Shown here: positions 16,382 through 23,500 of the stretch, piece after piece
Layout: every line of letters begins with the position of its first letter
How positions within the stretch are numbered: position 1 is the first letter of the stretch
Assembly: GCA_051954955.1 (NCBI GenBank)
Contig: JBQCHF010000192.1
Span: forward strand, 1 to 64,000
Length of the DNA stretch: 64,000 bases
DNA from: JBQCHF01 sp051954955
GTDB lineage: Bacteria; Actinomycetota; Actinomycetes; Motilibacterales; Motilibacteraceae
Direction: 5' to 3'
Position numbers and translations under genes: made by a program
The notes under the pieces: model-generated
Seen by the model: only the letters and a program-made list of their open reading frames with translations
Told to the model about the DNA's origin: nothing
The model's database searches: none

Positions 16382-17280
16382 GCGCAACCGGACGCGCCAG
16401 CGTCCTGCACGACGCCCCCGGGCCGCTGACGATCCGGCGGCACCGGACCATCGGCGCGGCCAGCACCGCCGTGGTCGCGCTGCTCGCGGCCGGGCTGCTG
16501 GTGGTGCTCGGCCAGCGCGGCCAGCTCGCCGCCGACCGCTGGGACTTCCTGCAGGATCCCGACACCTGGAAGGCGCTGGGCAAGGGGCTGCTGGCCACCA
16601 TCCAGGTGGCCGTCGTGGCGGTGGCCGTGGCGCTGCTCGTGGGCGCGGTGCTCGCCGCCCTGCGCCTGTCCGAGCGGTGGTGGCTACGCCGCCCGGCGGC
16701 GGCCTTCGTCGAGTTCTTCCGCGCCGTGCCGCTGGTGCTCCTGATCCTGTTCCTGTTCCTGGGCTTCGGGAACGACCTGGGCCGCTTCTGGTCCCTGGTC
16801 ATCGGGCTGGTCCTCTACAACGGCAGCGTGCTGGCCGAGATCTTCCGCGCCGGTGTGCTGGCTGTGCCGCGGGGGCAGTCCGAGGCCGCGCTGGCCATCG
16901 GGCTGACCCGCGGGCAGGTGCTGCGCCTGGTGCTCATGCCGCAGGCGGTGCGGCTGATGCTGCCGGCGCTCGTCAGCCAGAGCGTCGTGGCCCTCAAGGA
17001 CAGCGCGCTCGGGCTGGTCATCGGCTACCAGGAGCTGGCCCGCACCAGCCAGCTGCTGTTCGTCTACTACAACAACCCGCTGCAGGTCGGCCTGGTCGCG
17101 GCGGCCATCTACGTCGCGGTCAACTACACGCTCTCCAAGATCGCCTACGTGCTGGACGCCCGCAGCGGCGCCCGCCGCTCGGGGGGCTCCGCCGCCCCGC
17201 AGCTGGTCTCGCTCGCCGAGGAGGGGGCGCTGAGCGAGGCGGGCGAGGTCACCGGCCTGCCGGCCGGGGAGCGGGGGTGA
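16378..17280 (+). CDS. gluD: glutamate ABC transporter permease GluD
   Basis: Second permease subunit, 300 residues, longer than GluC by an N-terminal cytoplasmic part and helix (STAVVALLAAGLLVVLG) and by a polar C-terminal tail. The core shows GLLATIQVAVVAVAVALLVGA, FVEFFRAVPLVLLILFLFLG and the EAA loop SEAALAIGLTRGQVLRLVLMPQAV. ATGA overlap with gluC upstream and GTGA overlap with the next gene downstream indicate one transcript. Confidence 0.93.
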   Translation: MSATGRASVLHDAPGPLTIRRHRTIGAASTAVVALLAAGLLVVLGQRGQLAADRWDFLQDPDTWKALGKGLLATIQVAVVAVAVALLVGAVLAALRLSERWWLRRPAAAFVEFFRAVPLVLLILFLFLGFGNDLGRFWSLVIGLVLYNGSVLAEIFRAGVLAVPRGQSEAALAIGLTRGQVLRLVLMPQAVRLMLPALVSQSVVALKDSALGLVIGYQELARTSQLLFVYYNNPLQVGLVAAAIYVAVNYTLSKIAYVLDARSGARRSGGSAAPQLVSLAEEGALSEAGEVTGLPAGERG

Positions 17281-17996
17281 GCGGCGCGGTCAGCGCACCG
17301 GTCGTCGCTGGGCCGGGGCACGGGCTGGGGGTTGCCCACGGGCAGGAGCCGGGGCCGTGGCAGCGCTGGTGGGGCACCGCCGCACTGCCGGCCCGCGCAG
17401 TCGACCTCTGGTTCGCCGGCACCGCCCTGCCCGCGGCCGCCGCGGTGCTCGGGATCCGCGTCGCGGACCTGCTCGAGCTCGCCGAGCGGCTCGGCCTGCC
17501 CGAGCGCCCGCAGCAGGCCTGCGCTCCGCTCCCGCCGTCCCTGCTCGGCGTCTGGCGCTCGCGCCACCTCGAGCGGCTGCTCGCCGATGCCCCCGGCACC
17601 GCGGGAGCCGAGACCGGCCCGCACCGCCGCAGCATCCCGCGCCCGCGGCGCGCGCTCCGGCCGGTGCCCACGGTGCCGGCCCGCACGCTGCCGACCGCAC
17701 CCGCCCAGGGGGCAGGGGCAGGGATGCGGGAGGAGGCGGCAGTGCTGCTCGAGCGCACCGCCATGGCGCTGCAGCTGCCGCCGCGCGCGAGCAGCGACCG
17801 GGCCGACGGCCACGGGCCCGCCGATCGGGAGGGGTGGCTGGCCCGGCAGGTCGGGCTGGCGCTGCTCGAGCACCCGGAGCTGGCCCACCGCCTGCCCGCG
17901 CTCGACCGACTGCTGGGGCTGCCGGACGGCCGCGCCGCGCAGCTGCTGGCGCTCCTGCACCAGCGCATCGGTGGGACGCTGCTTCAGCTCGACTGA
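17277..17996 (+). CDS. hypothetical protein at the end of the glu operon
   Basis: Unrecognised 239-residue protein whose GTG overlaps the gluD stop. It is rich in Ala, Leu, Pro and Arg. Residues about 35-75 (LPARAVDLWFAGTALPAAAAVLG, then IRVADLLELAERLGLPE) look like helical DNA- or protein-binding segments, the middle 100-155 is Pro/Arg-rich and likely disordered, and the C-terminal 70 residues are Leu-rich helices (WLARQVGLALLEHPELAHRLPALDRLLGL). No membrane segment. Overlap implies translation coupled to the transporter, but no role can be assigned. Confidence 0.68.
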   Translation: MSGAVSAPVVAGPGHGLGVAHGQEPGPWQRWWGTAALPARAVDLWFAGTALPAAAAVLGIRVADLLELAERLGLPERPQQACAPLPPSLLGVWRSRHLERLLADAPGTAGAETGPHRRSIPRPRRALRPVPTVPARTLPTAPAQGAGAGMREEAAVLLERTAMALQLPPRASSDRADGHGPADREGWLARQVGLALLEHPELAHRLPALDRLLGLPDGRAAQLLALLHQRIGGTLLQLD

Positions 17997-18010
17997 ACGC
18001 GACGGAGCTC

Positions 18011-18050
18011 GACAATGCTCGACAGCGCTGGACAGCGCTGGACAGCGCTC
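18011..18050. repeat. four tandem decamers (GACAGCGCTG-like)
   Basis: GACAATGCTC, GACAGCGCTG, GACAGCGCTG, GACAGCGCTC in exact 10-bp register between the convergent ends of the glu operon and rny. Each later unit carries the palindrome AGCGCT. A related decamer array occurs at 46144-46173. Confidence 0.8.
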
Positions 18051-18059
18051 GTCGGCTGG

Positions 18060-19565
18060 TCAGCGGGCGTACTCGATCGCCCGCGACTCGCGCACCACGG
18101 TCACCCGGATCTGCCCGGGATAGGTGAGCTCCTCCTCCACCTGCTTGGCGATGTCGCGGGCCAGCACCTGGGCGGCGATGTCGTCGACGACGTCGGGCAG
18201 CACCATCACCCGCACCTCGCGGCCGGCCTGCATGGCGTAGACCTTGGCCACGCCGTCGTGGGCCCGGGCGATGGCCTCCAGCCGCTCGAGCCGGGTGACG
18301 TAGGCCTCCAGCGACTCGCGCCGGGCGCCGGGGCGGCTGCCACTGATCGCGTCGGCGGCCTGGGTGAGCACGGCTTCGGCGGTGCGCGGCTCCACCTCGC
18401 CGTGGTGGGCGGCGATGGCGTGCACCACGTCCTCCTCCTCACCGCACCGGCGGGCCAGCTCCGCGCCCACCGCCGCGTGGCTGCCCTCGGCCTCGTGGGT
18501 GAGGGCCTTGCCGACGTCGTGCAGGAGGGCGCAGCGCTTGGCCAGGGAAACGTCGAGCCCGAGCTCGCCGGCCATCAGCCCGGCCAGGTGCGCGCTCTCG
18601 ACCAGATGGCGCAGCACGTTCTGGCCGTAGGAGGTGCGGTACCTCAGGCCACCGAGGGTGGCCACCAGCTCCGGGTGCAGGTCGGTGAGCCCCACCTCCA
18701 CCAGCGCGGCCTCCCCGGCGCGCCGGCACAGGTCGGCGACCTGCTGCTCGCTGCGGGCGTGCTGCTCCTCGATGCGCTGCGGCGAGATGCGCCCGTCCAG
18801 CACCAGCGCCTCGAGGGTGAGCCGGGCGGTCTCCCGACGGACGGGGTCGAAGCAGCTGAGCAGCACCGCCCCGGGGGCGTCGTCGACGATCAGGGTGACG
18901 CCGGTGACCGACTCGAACGCCCGCACGTTGCGGCCCTCGCGACCGATCACCCGGCCCTTGAAGTCGTCGCCGGGCAGCGCCACCGCGGTGACCACCGACT
19001 CCGCCGTCTGCTCGCTGGCCACCCGCTGGATGGCGCCGACGACGATCTCGCGCGCCCGGGCGTCCGCCTCGCGGCGCGCGGCGCGCTCGAGGTCGCGCAC
19101 CAGGACCGCGGCCTCGCGCTTGGCCCGGTGCTCGGCGGCGGACACCACCTCGGACCGGGCCTGCTCCACGGTGAGCCCGGCCACCGACTCCAGCGCCCGC
19201 CGGCGCTCGAGCTGCAGGTCGCCGAGCTCCGCGCGCCGCGCGGCCAGCTCCTCGGCGCGCTGGGCCAGCAGGCCGGCGCGCTCCTCCAGCGCGCGCCCCT
19301 CGGCATCGAGCCTGGCCTCGCGCTCAGCCAGCCGGTGCTCGCGCCGCTCGACGTCCTGCCGCTGGTCGCGCAGGTCCGCCCGCAGCCCCTGCGCCTCGCG
19401 CTCGAGCTCGGCGCGGGCGCCGGCCTCCTGCTCGGCCGCCTCGTGCTCGAACCGGGTCGCGCGCACCTCGGCCCGCCGCAGCAGCACCAGCAGGGCCGCG
19501 ACGGCGACCACGAGCAGGACGACGGCGACCAGCAGGAGGGCGACCAGCGTGTCTGGGCTCGTCAT
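18060..19565 (-). CDS. rny: ribonuclease Y
   Basis: Membrane-anchored endoribonuclease starting mRNA decay. The 501-residue product starts MTSPDTLVALLLVAVVLLVV (one N-terminal TM helix), followed by a long Arg/Glu/Ala coiled coil (about 30-180), a KH domain (GDDFKGRVIGREGRNVRAFE) and the HD domain with HDVGKALTHE and AIAAHHGEVEP. Start taken at the ATG immediately before the TM segment; an in-frame ATG 66 nt upstream would add a non-conserved stretch. Downstream of recX in the same direction after 270 nt. Some homologues in this position lack proof of RNase activity. Confidence 0.92.
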   Translation of the reverse strand: MTSPDTLVALLLVAVVLLVVAVAALLVLLRRAEVRATRFEHEAAEQEAGARAELEREAQGLRADLRDQRQDVERREHRLAEREARLDAEGRALEERAGLLAQRAEELAARRAELGDLQLERRRALESVAGLTVEQARSEVVSAAEHRAKREAAVLVRDLERAARREADARAREIVVGAIQRVASEQTAESVVTAVALPGDDFKGRVIGREGRNVRAFESVTGVTLIVDDAPGAVLLSCFDPVRRETARLTLEALVLDGRISPQRIEEQHARSEQQVADLCRRAGEAALVEVGLTDLHPELVATLGGLRYRTSYGQNVLRHLVESAHLAGLMAGELGLDVSLAKRCALLHDVGKALTHEAEGSHAAVGAELARRCGEEEDVVHAIAAHHGEVEPRTAEAVLTQAADAISGSRPGARRESLEAYVTRLERLEAIARAHDGVAKVYAMQAGREVRVMVLPDVVDDIAAQVLARDIAKQVEEELTYPGQIRVTVVRESRAIEYAR

Positions 19566-19835
19566 GAGCACAGCCTGTTCATGCGCACGCCTCCCCTCCG
19601 GCTCGGCCGCGAGGCCGGGCCGAGGGTCCACCTCCGGCGGCGCTGGGGTGGTCCGCGCGTCACCCGGAGGAGACCCTGCGTAGACCCTGCTGTCCTGCGA
19701 GGCTAGGCAGGCGGTGTCGCGCGGGTCAACAGCCCGAAGAGGCGGAGCTGGCTAGCCCGCGAGGAGGGGCCTTCTGGAACGGCCCGCACGACCCGGAAGG
19801 CCCACGGGAGGCGAGGTGCCGCCGACGTCGGTCCG

Positions 19836-20519
19836 TCAGCTGCCGTCCTGCTCGAACCTTTCGACCTGGTCCAACCCGTCCACCCCATCGGGCCCATCGG
19901 GCCCATCGGCCCCGTCGGCCCCGTCGGGGTCGCCCTCGGCCGCCAGCTCGGCACGCACGACGGACAGGGCCAGCCCGCCCGGGTAGCCCTTGCGGGCCAG
20001 CAGGCCGGCCAGCCGGCGGACGCGCGCCGGGTACTCCAGACCACGGGTGGACGCCAGCCGGGCGCGCACCAGCCGCCCCGCGGTCTCCCGCTCCTGCTCC
20101 GGGTCGAGCTGGTCCAGGGCCTCGCGGGCCAGCCCGTCCTCGACCCCCTTGGTGCGCAGCTCCTGGGCCAGGGCCCGCCGGGCCAGGCCGCGCCCGTCGT
20201 GCCGGGACCGGACCCAGGCCTGCGCGAAGGCGGCGTCGTCGATCAGCTTCACCTCGGTGAAGCGGTCGAGCACGCGCTCGGCGACGGCGTCGGGCACCTC
20301 CCGCTTGGCCATCGCCTCGGCCAGCTGCGCCCGGGTGCGCGGGCCCATGGTGAGCTGGCGCAGGCAGATCGCCCGGGCCACCGACTCGGGGTCGGGCTCG
20401 GGGTCGGCCGTGACCGGGCTGCCCGGCGGCGGCCCGTCGTCGCCGGGCCGCCACCGCTGCCGTCGTCCCTCGCGCCGGCCGCGGGGGCGGCGCGAGGGTT
20501 TCTCGTCCTCGTCCTGCAT
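19836..20519 (-). CDS. recX: RecA regulator RecX
   Basis: Inhibits or modulates RecA filaments. The 227-residue product starts MQDEDEKPSRR, has a basic/acidic disordered head of about 50 residues, the RecX three-helix repeats (AICLRQLTMGPRTRAQLAEAM, VLDRFTEVKLIDDAAFAQAW, RALAQELRTKGV, RLAGLLARKGYPG) and an unusual acidic Gly/Asp tail (DPDGADGADGPDGPDGVDG) encoded by 9-bp repeats. It follows recA by 20 nt and is almost certainly co-transcribed with it. Confidence 0.92.
   Translation of the reverse strand: MQDEDEKPSRRPRGRREGRRQRWRPGDDGPPPGSPVTADPEPDPESVARAICLRQLTMGPRTRAQLAEAMAKREVPDAVAERVLDRFTEVKLIDDAAFAQAWVRSRHDGRGLARRALAQELRTKGVEDGLAREALDQLDPEQERETAGRLVRARLASTRGLEYPARVRRLAGLLARKGYPGGLALSVVRAELAAEGDPDGADGADGPDGPDGVDGLDQVERFEQDGS
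19887..19931. repeat. five 9-bp units coding the RecX tail
   Basis: Units ATCGGGCCC, ATCGGGCCC, ATCGGCCCC, GTCGGCCCC, GTCGGGGTC lie in phase with the recX reading frame on the opposite strand and encode Gly-X-Asp tripeptides near the C-terminus. Likely grown by slippage, so length may vary between strains. Confidence 0.75.
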
Positions 20520-20539
20520 GTGCTGCGGTACCGAACGGG

Positions 20540-21592
20540 TCAGAAGTCGACCGGCGCCAGCTCGTCGTCGGCCGGGGCATCGACCCGGGCCCCGACGCCG
20601 AGCTTCTCCTTGATCTTCTTCTCCAGCTCGTCGGCGAGGTCGGGGTTGTCCCGCAGGAACGCGCGCGCGTTCTCCTTGCCCTGGCCGAGCTGGTCGCCCT
20701 CGTAGGTGTACCAAGCACCGGACTTGCGCACGAAGCCGTGCTCGACGCCCATGTCGATCAGGCCGCCCTCGCGGGAGATGCCCACGCCGTAGAGGATGTC
20801 GAACTCGGCCTGCTTGAACGGCGGGGCCATCTTGTTCTTCACGACCTTGACGCGGGTGCGGTTGCCCACCGGGTCCGAGCCGTCCTTGAGCGTCTCGATC
20901 CGACGCACGTCCAGCCGGACCGAGGCGTAGAACTTCAGCGCCTTACCACCGGTGGTGGTCTCGGGAGAGCCGAACATCACGCCGATCTTCTCGCGCAGCT
21001 GGTTGATGAAGATCGCCGTCGTGCCCGAGGAGTTGAGCGCGCCGGTGATCTTGCGCAGCGCCTGGCTCATGAGTCGGGCCTGCAGACCGACGTGACTGTC
21101 GCCCATCTCGCCCTCGATCTCGGCGCGCGGCACGAGCGCGGCGACCGAGTCGATGACGATGATGTCCAGCGCCCCGGAGCGGATGAGCATGTCGGCGATC
21201 TCCAGCGCCTGCTCACCGGTGTCGGGCTGGGAGACCAGCAGGGCGTCGGTGTTGACCCCGAGCTTCTTGGCGTACTCCGGGTCCAGCGCGTGCTCGGCGT
21301 CGATGAACGCCGCGATGCCGCCGGCCTTCTGCACGTTGGCGACCGCGTGCAGGGCCACCGTGGTCTTGCCGGAGGACTCCGGGCCGTAGACCTCCACGAT
21401 GCGGCCCTTGGGCAGGCCGCCGATGCCGAGCGCGACGTCGAGGGAGATCGACCCGGTGGGGATGACCTCCACGGGCGCGCGCCCCTCGTCGCCGAGCCGC
21501 ATGATCGAGCCCTTGCCGAACTGGCGCTCGATCTGCGCCAGCGCGGTGTCGAGAGACTTCTCGCGGTCGCCGGTCTTGTCGCTTGCTGCCAT
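20540..21592 (-). CDS. recA: recombinase RecA
   Basis: Homologous-recombination recombinase and coprotease for LexA. The 350-residue product has Walker A GPESSGKTT, the ALDIIVIDSVAALVPRAE Walker B strand, loops L1/L2 (SHVGLQARLMSQALRKITG; NQLREKIGVMFGSPETTTGG) and the C-terminal acidic end DDELAPVDF. No intein. Start taken at the ATG giving MAASDKTGDREKSLDTAL, the usual length; an in-frame GTG at 21637 would lie at the predicted transcription start and is unlikely. Upstream are a PafBC-type promoter and a LexA box. Confidence 0.98.
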   Translation of the reverse strand: MAASDKTGDREKSLDTALAQIERQFGKGSIMRLGDEGRAPVEVIPTGSISLDVALGIGGLPKGRIVEVYGPESSGKTTVALHAVANVQKAGGIAAFIDAEHALDPEYAKKLGVNTDALLVSQPDTGEQALEIADMLIRSGALDIIVIDSVAALVPRAEIEGEMGDSHVGLQARLMSQALRKITGALNSSGTTAIFINQLREKIGVMFGSPETTTGGKALKFYASVRLDVRRIETLKDGSDPVGNRTRVKVVKNKMAPPFKQAEFDILYGVGISREGGLIDMGVEHGFVRKSGAWYTYEGDQLGQGKENARAFLRDNPDLADELEKKIKEKLGVGARVDAPADDELAPVDF

Positions 21593-21645
21593 GGATGCCA
21601 CCCCAGGTTGGAGCTGTCGGGTCGTTGTCTTCGCCACGTGCCAGG

Positions 21646-21668
21646 ACGTTAGAACGCCCCACCGACAA
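21646..21668 (-). promoter_or_regulatory. PafBC-type (RecA-NDp) promoter of recA
   Basis: On the minus strand the sequence reads TTGTCGGTG, 8 nt, TAACGT, an exact match to the mycobacterial RecA-NDp consensus TTGTCRGTG-N8-TANNNT used by PafBC for LexA-independent damage induction. Transcription would start near 21639, leaving a leader of about 47 nt before the ATG at 21592. Confidence 0.85.
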
Positions 21669-21734
21669 CCCGCTTGGGCGAGCTGCTCGGCTGTGGACGG
21701 TGCCGGGGGGCGCCGTCACCTGTGGACAGTACGA

Positions 21735-21748
21735 CGAACGCATGTTCG
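21735..21748. promoter_or_regulatory. LexA (SOS) box upstream of recA
   Basis: CGAACGCATGTTCG is a perfect match to the actinobacterial/Gram-positive LexA operator (CGAAC-N4-GTTCG). It lies 143 nt upstream of the recA ATG and beyond the PafBC-type promoter, the same order as the two recA promoters of M. tuberculosis. Confidence 0.87.
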
Positions 21749-21833
21749 AGGTACAGCGACACGCCGGAACGCCGGCCGGACGGGCGCATCGCGCTGGCGC
21801 GAGGTCACCTCACGCGACCGCCGGCGGGCCGGC

Positions 21834-23179
21834 TCAGGCCCCCTCGGCCGCCGGTCGCCGCGGCGGCGTCAGCCCCTGTCGGGCCGCCAGCACCAGGACC
21901 GGGACCGTGAGCACCGCGGCGCACACGGCGAGCCCGCCGTAGCCCACGGCGCCCAGGGCGACACCGGACAGGGCCCCGGCCGCGGCACCGACGCCGTTCA
22001 TCGCCACGTCGGCCGCGCCCTGCACCCCGGGCCGCTCGGCCTCCGGCACGGACTCGGACAGGAGCGTGGAGCCGGCCACCAGCGCGAATGACCAGCCCAG
22101 ACCGAGCAGCAGCAGACCCACGCTGAGCGCCGCCACCGACCCGCTGGCGCCCCCGGCCACGGCGACCGCCGCGAGCAGCACCGCCTGGGCGGCGACCAGC
22201 GTGCGCACCCGGCCGATCCGGTCGGCCAGCCAGCCGACCGCCGGCGAGAAGGCGTACATGCCTGCGATGTGCACGCTGATCACCAGCCCGACGAGCCGCA
22301 GCTGGTCGGCCCCGAGGGCGCCGCCCGCGCCTCCCTCGCCGCCCATCCCGGCCATGCCCTCGCGCATGTGGACCGGCGTCATCATCATCAGTCCGACCAT
22401 CACCGCGTGGGCGAGCACGACCCCGGTCAGCGCCAGCACCGCGGCCGGCGAGCGGCGCACCGCGGCCAGACCCTCCCGCAGCGACGGCGCGCGGTGGGCT
22501 CCGAGCGCGTCCTCGGTGCCGCCGTCGGCGTGCGCCCGGGAGACCAGCAGCGGGTCCGGGCGCAGCAGCGCGAACGACAGCACCGCCGCCAGCACGTAGC
22601 AGGCGGCGGAGAGCACGTAGGGCCCGGCGAGCAGCGGCAGCCCGAGGGCGTCGGCGAGCCGGCCGCCCAGGCCGGACAGGTTGGGCCCGGCCACCGCACC
22701 GACAGTCGTGGCCCAGACCACCAGCGAGAGCGCGCGCGCCCGGTGCTCGGGCTCGGCCAGGTCGGTGGCGGCGTAGCGGGCCTGCAGGCCGGTGGCGCTG
22801 CCGGCCCCGAACACGACCGCGCCGAGCAGCAGCAGGGGGAACGAGCCAGTCACCCCGCCGAGCACCACGAGCCCGCCGCCCCGGCGGCCCAGCCGAGGAC
22901 GAGCCCGGGGCGTCGCCCGTGCCGGCTCATGACCCGGCCCAGCACGAACGCGGTCACCGCGGCACCGAGCACGCTGGCGGTGCCGACCAGGCCGGACAGC
23001 GACGCCGATCCGCTGACGTCCTCGGCCAGCAGCGACGCCGCGGCCACCCCCGCGCCCACGCCGATCCCGCTGGCCACCTGCGCAGCGCCGAGCACCCGGA
23101 CGGTGCGCCGCTGCACGTCCTGGCGCCGGCCCGCTCCGCCGGCAGCTGGGCGGGCCGCCCCGCCGAGCTCCTCGGCCAC
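21834..23179 (-). pseudogene. MFS drug/metabolite transporter, frameshifted
   Basis: The N-terminal part (GTG 23179 or 23116) encodes RTVRVLGAAQVASGIGVGAG, SASLSGLVGTASVLGAAVTAF and the MFS loop VMSRHGRRPGLVLGWAAGAAG, then shifts out of frame and stops at 22850. The remaining ten helices continue in another frame from VVLGGVTGSFPLLLLG to the stop at 21834, including GWLADRIGRVR. The junction is in a G-rich run near 22866-22885; one extra base there restores a single protein of about 450 residues. Otherwise the sequence looks intact, so this is a recent mutation, a sequencing error in a GC run, or recoding. It separates DUF3046 from recA. Confidence 0.72.
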
Positions 23180-23199
23180 GTCCCTGCCCCCCCGCCCGC

Positions 23200-23391
23200 C
23201 TACCAGCGGGACTTCGGCAGCTCGAGCTCGCGGCAGACCGCCACCCACACGTCCTTGGCCTCCTCGCCCTGCGCGAGCGCCTGGTTGACGGTGCGCTGGC
23301 CGAGCTCGCCGAGCACGTGGTCCTGGGCGAAGGAGTCGGTGAGCGGGCCGAGCTGCTCGCGCATCCGGTCCCAGAAGTGGGTCTGCCGCAC
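23200..23391 (-). CDS. DUF3046 protein
   Basis: A 63-residue protein, VRQTHFWDRMREQLGPLTDS, with FAQDHVLGELGQRTVNQALAQG and a C-terminal WVAVCRELELPKSRW, the complete pattern of DUF3046. This family is found beside recA in actinobacteria (Rv2738c in M. tuberculosis). Function unknown. The GTG at 23391 was chosen because the conserved region begins there. It is divergent from lhr, sharing a 109-nt promoter region. Confidence 0.88.
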   Translation of the reverse strand: MRQTHFWDRMREQLGPLTDSFAQDHVLGELGQRTVNQALAQGEEAKDVWVAVCRELELPKSRW

Positions 23392-23471
23392 CGGCCCAGT
23401 CTGGCATCCGGCGGCGACGCCCCGCCGTCGTGCCCGACCGGGGGTGCACCGGGAAGCGGCTGGCCGGGCGC

Positions 23472-23494
23472 CTGTCGGTGCGGCGTACGACACT
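23472..23494 (+). promoter_or_regulatory. PafBC-like promoter of lhr, probably leaderless
   Basis: CTGTCGGTG, 8 nt, GACACT: the upstream block matches TTGTCRGTG in 8 of 9 positions at the correct spacing, while the -10 fits TANNNT only at its last T. The predicted start of transcription (about 7 nt on) falls on or next to the A of the ATG at 23501, so the mRNA would be leaderless; no Shine-Dalgarno precedes the ATG. Confidence 0.5.
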
Positions 23495-23500
23495 GGCGGG

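Noticed and set aside
20540..21592. Possible RecA intein as in M. tuberculosis
   Set aside because: The frame is continuous at 350 residues with all motifs at normal spacing.
21593..21637. Alternative recA start at GTG 21637
   Set aside because: It coincides with the predicted transcription start and would add a non-conserved 15 residues; the ATG at 21592 gives normal RecA length.
22919..23500. N-terminal extension of Lhr upstream of 23501
   Set aside because: The frame is open but runs antisense through DUF3046 and the MFS gene; family length and the promoter position place the start at 23501.
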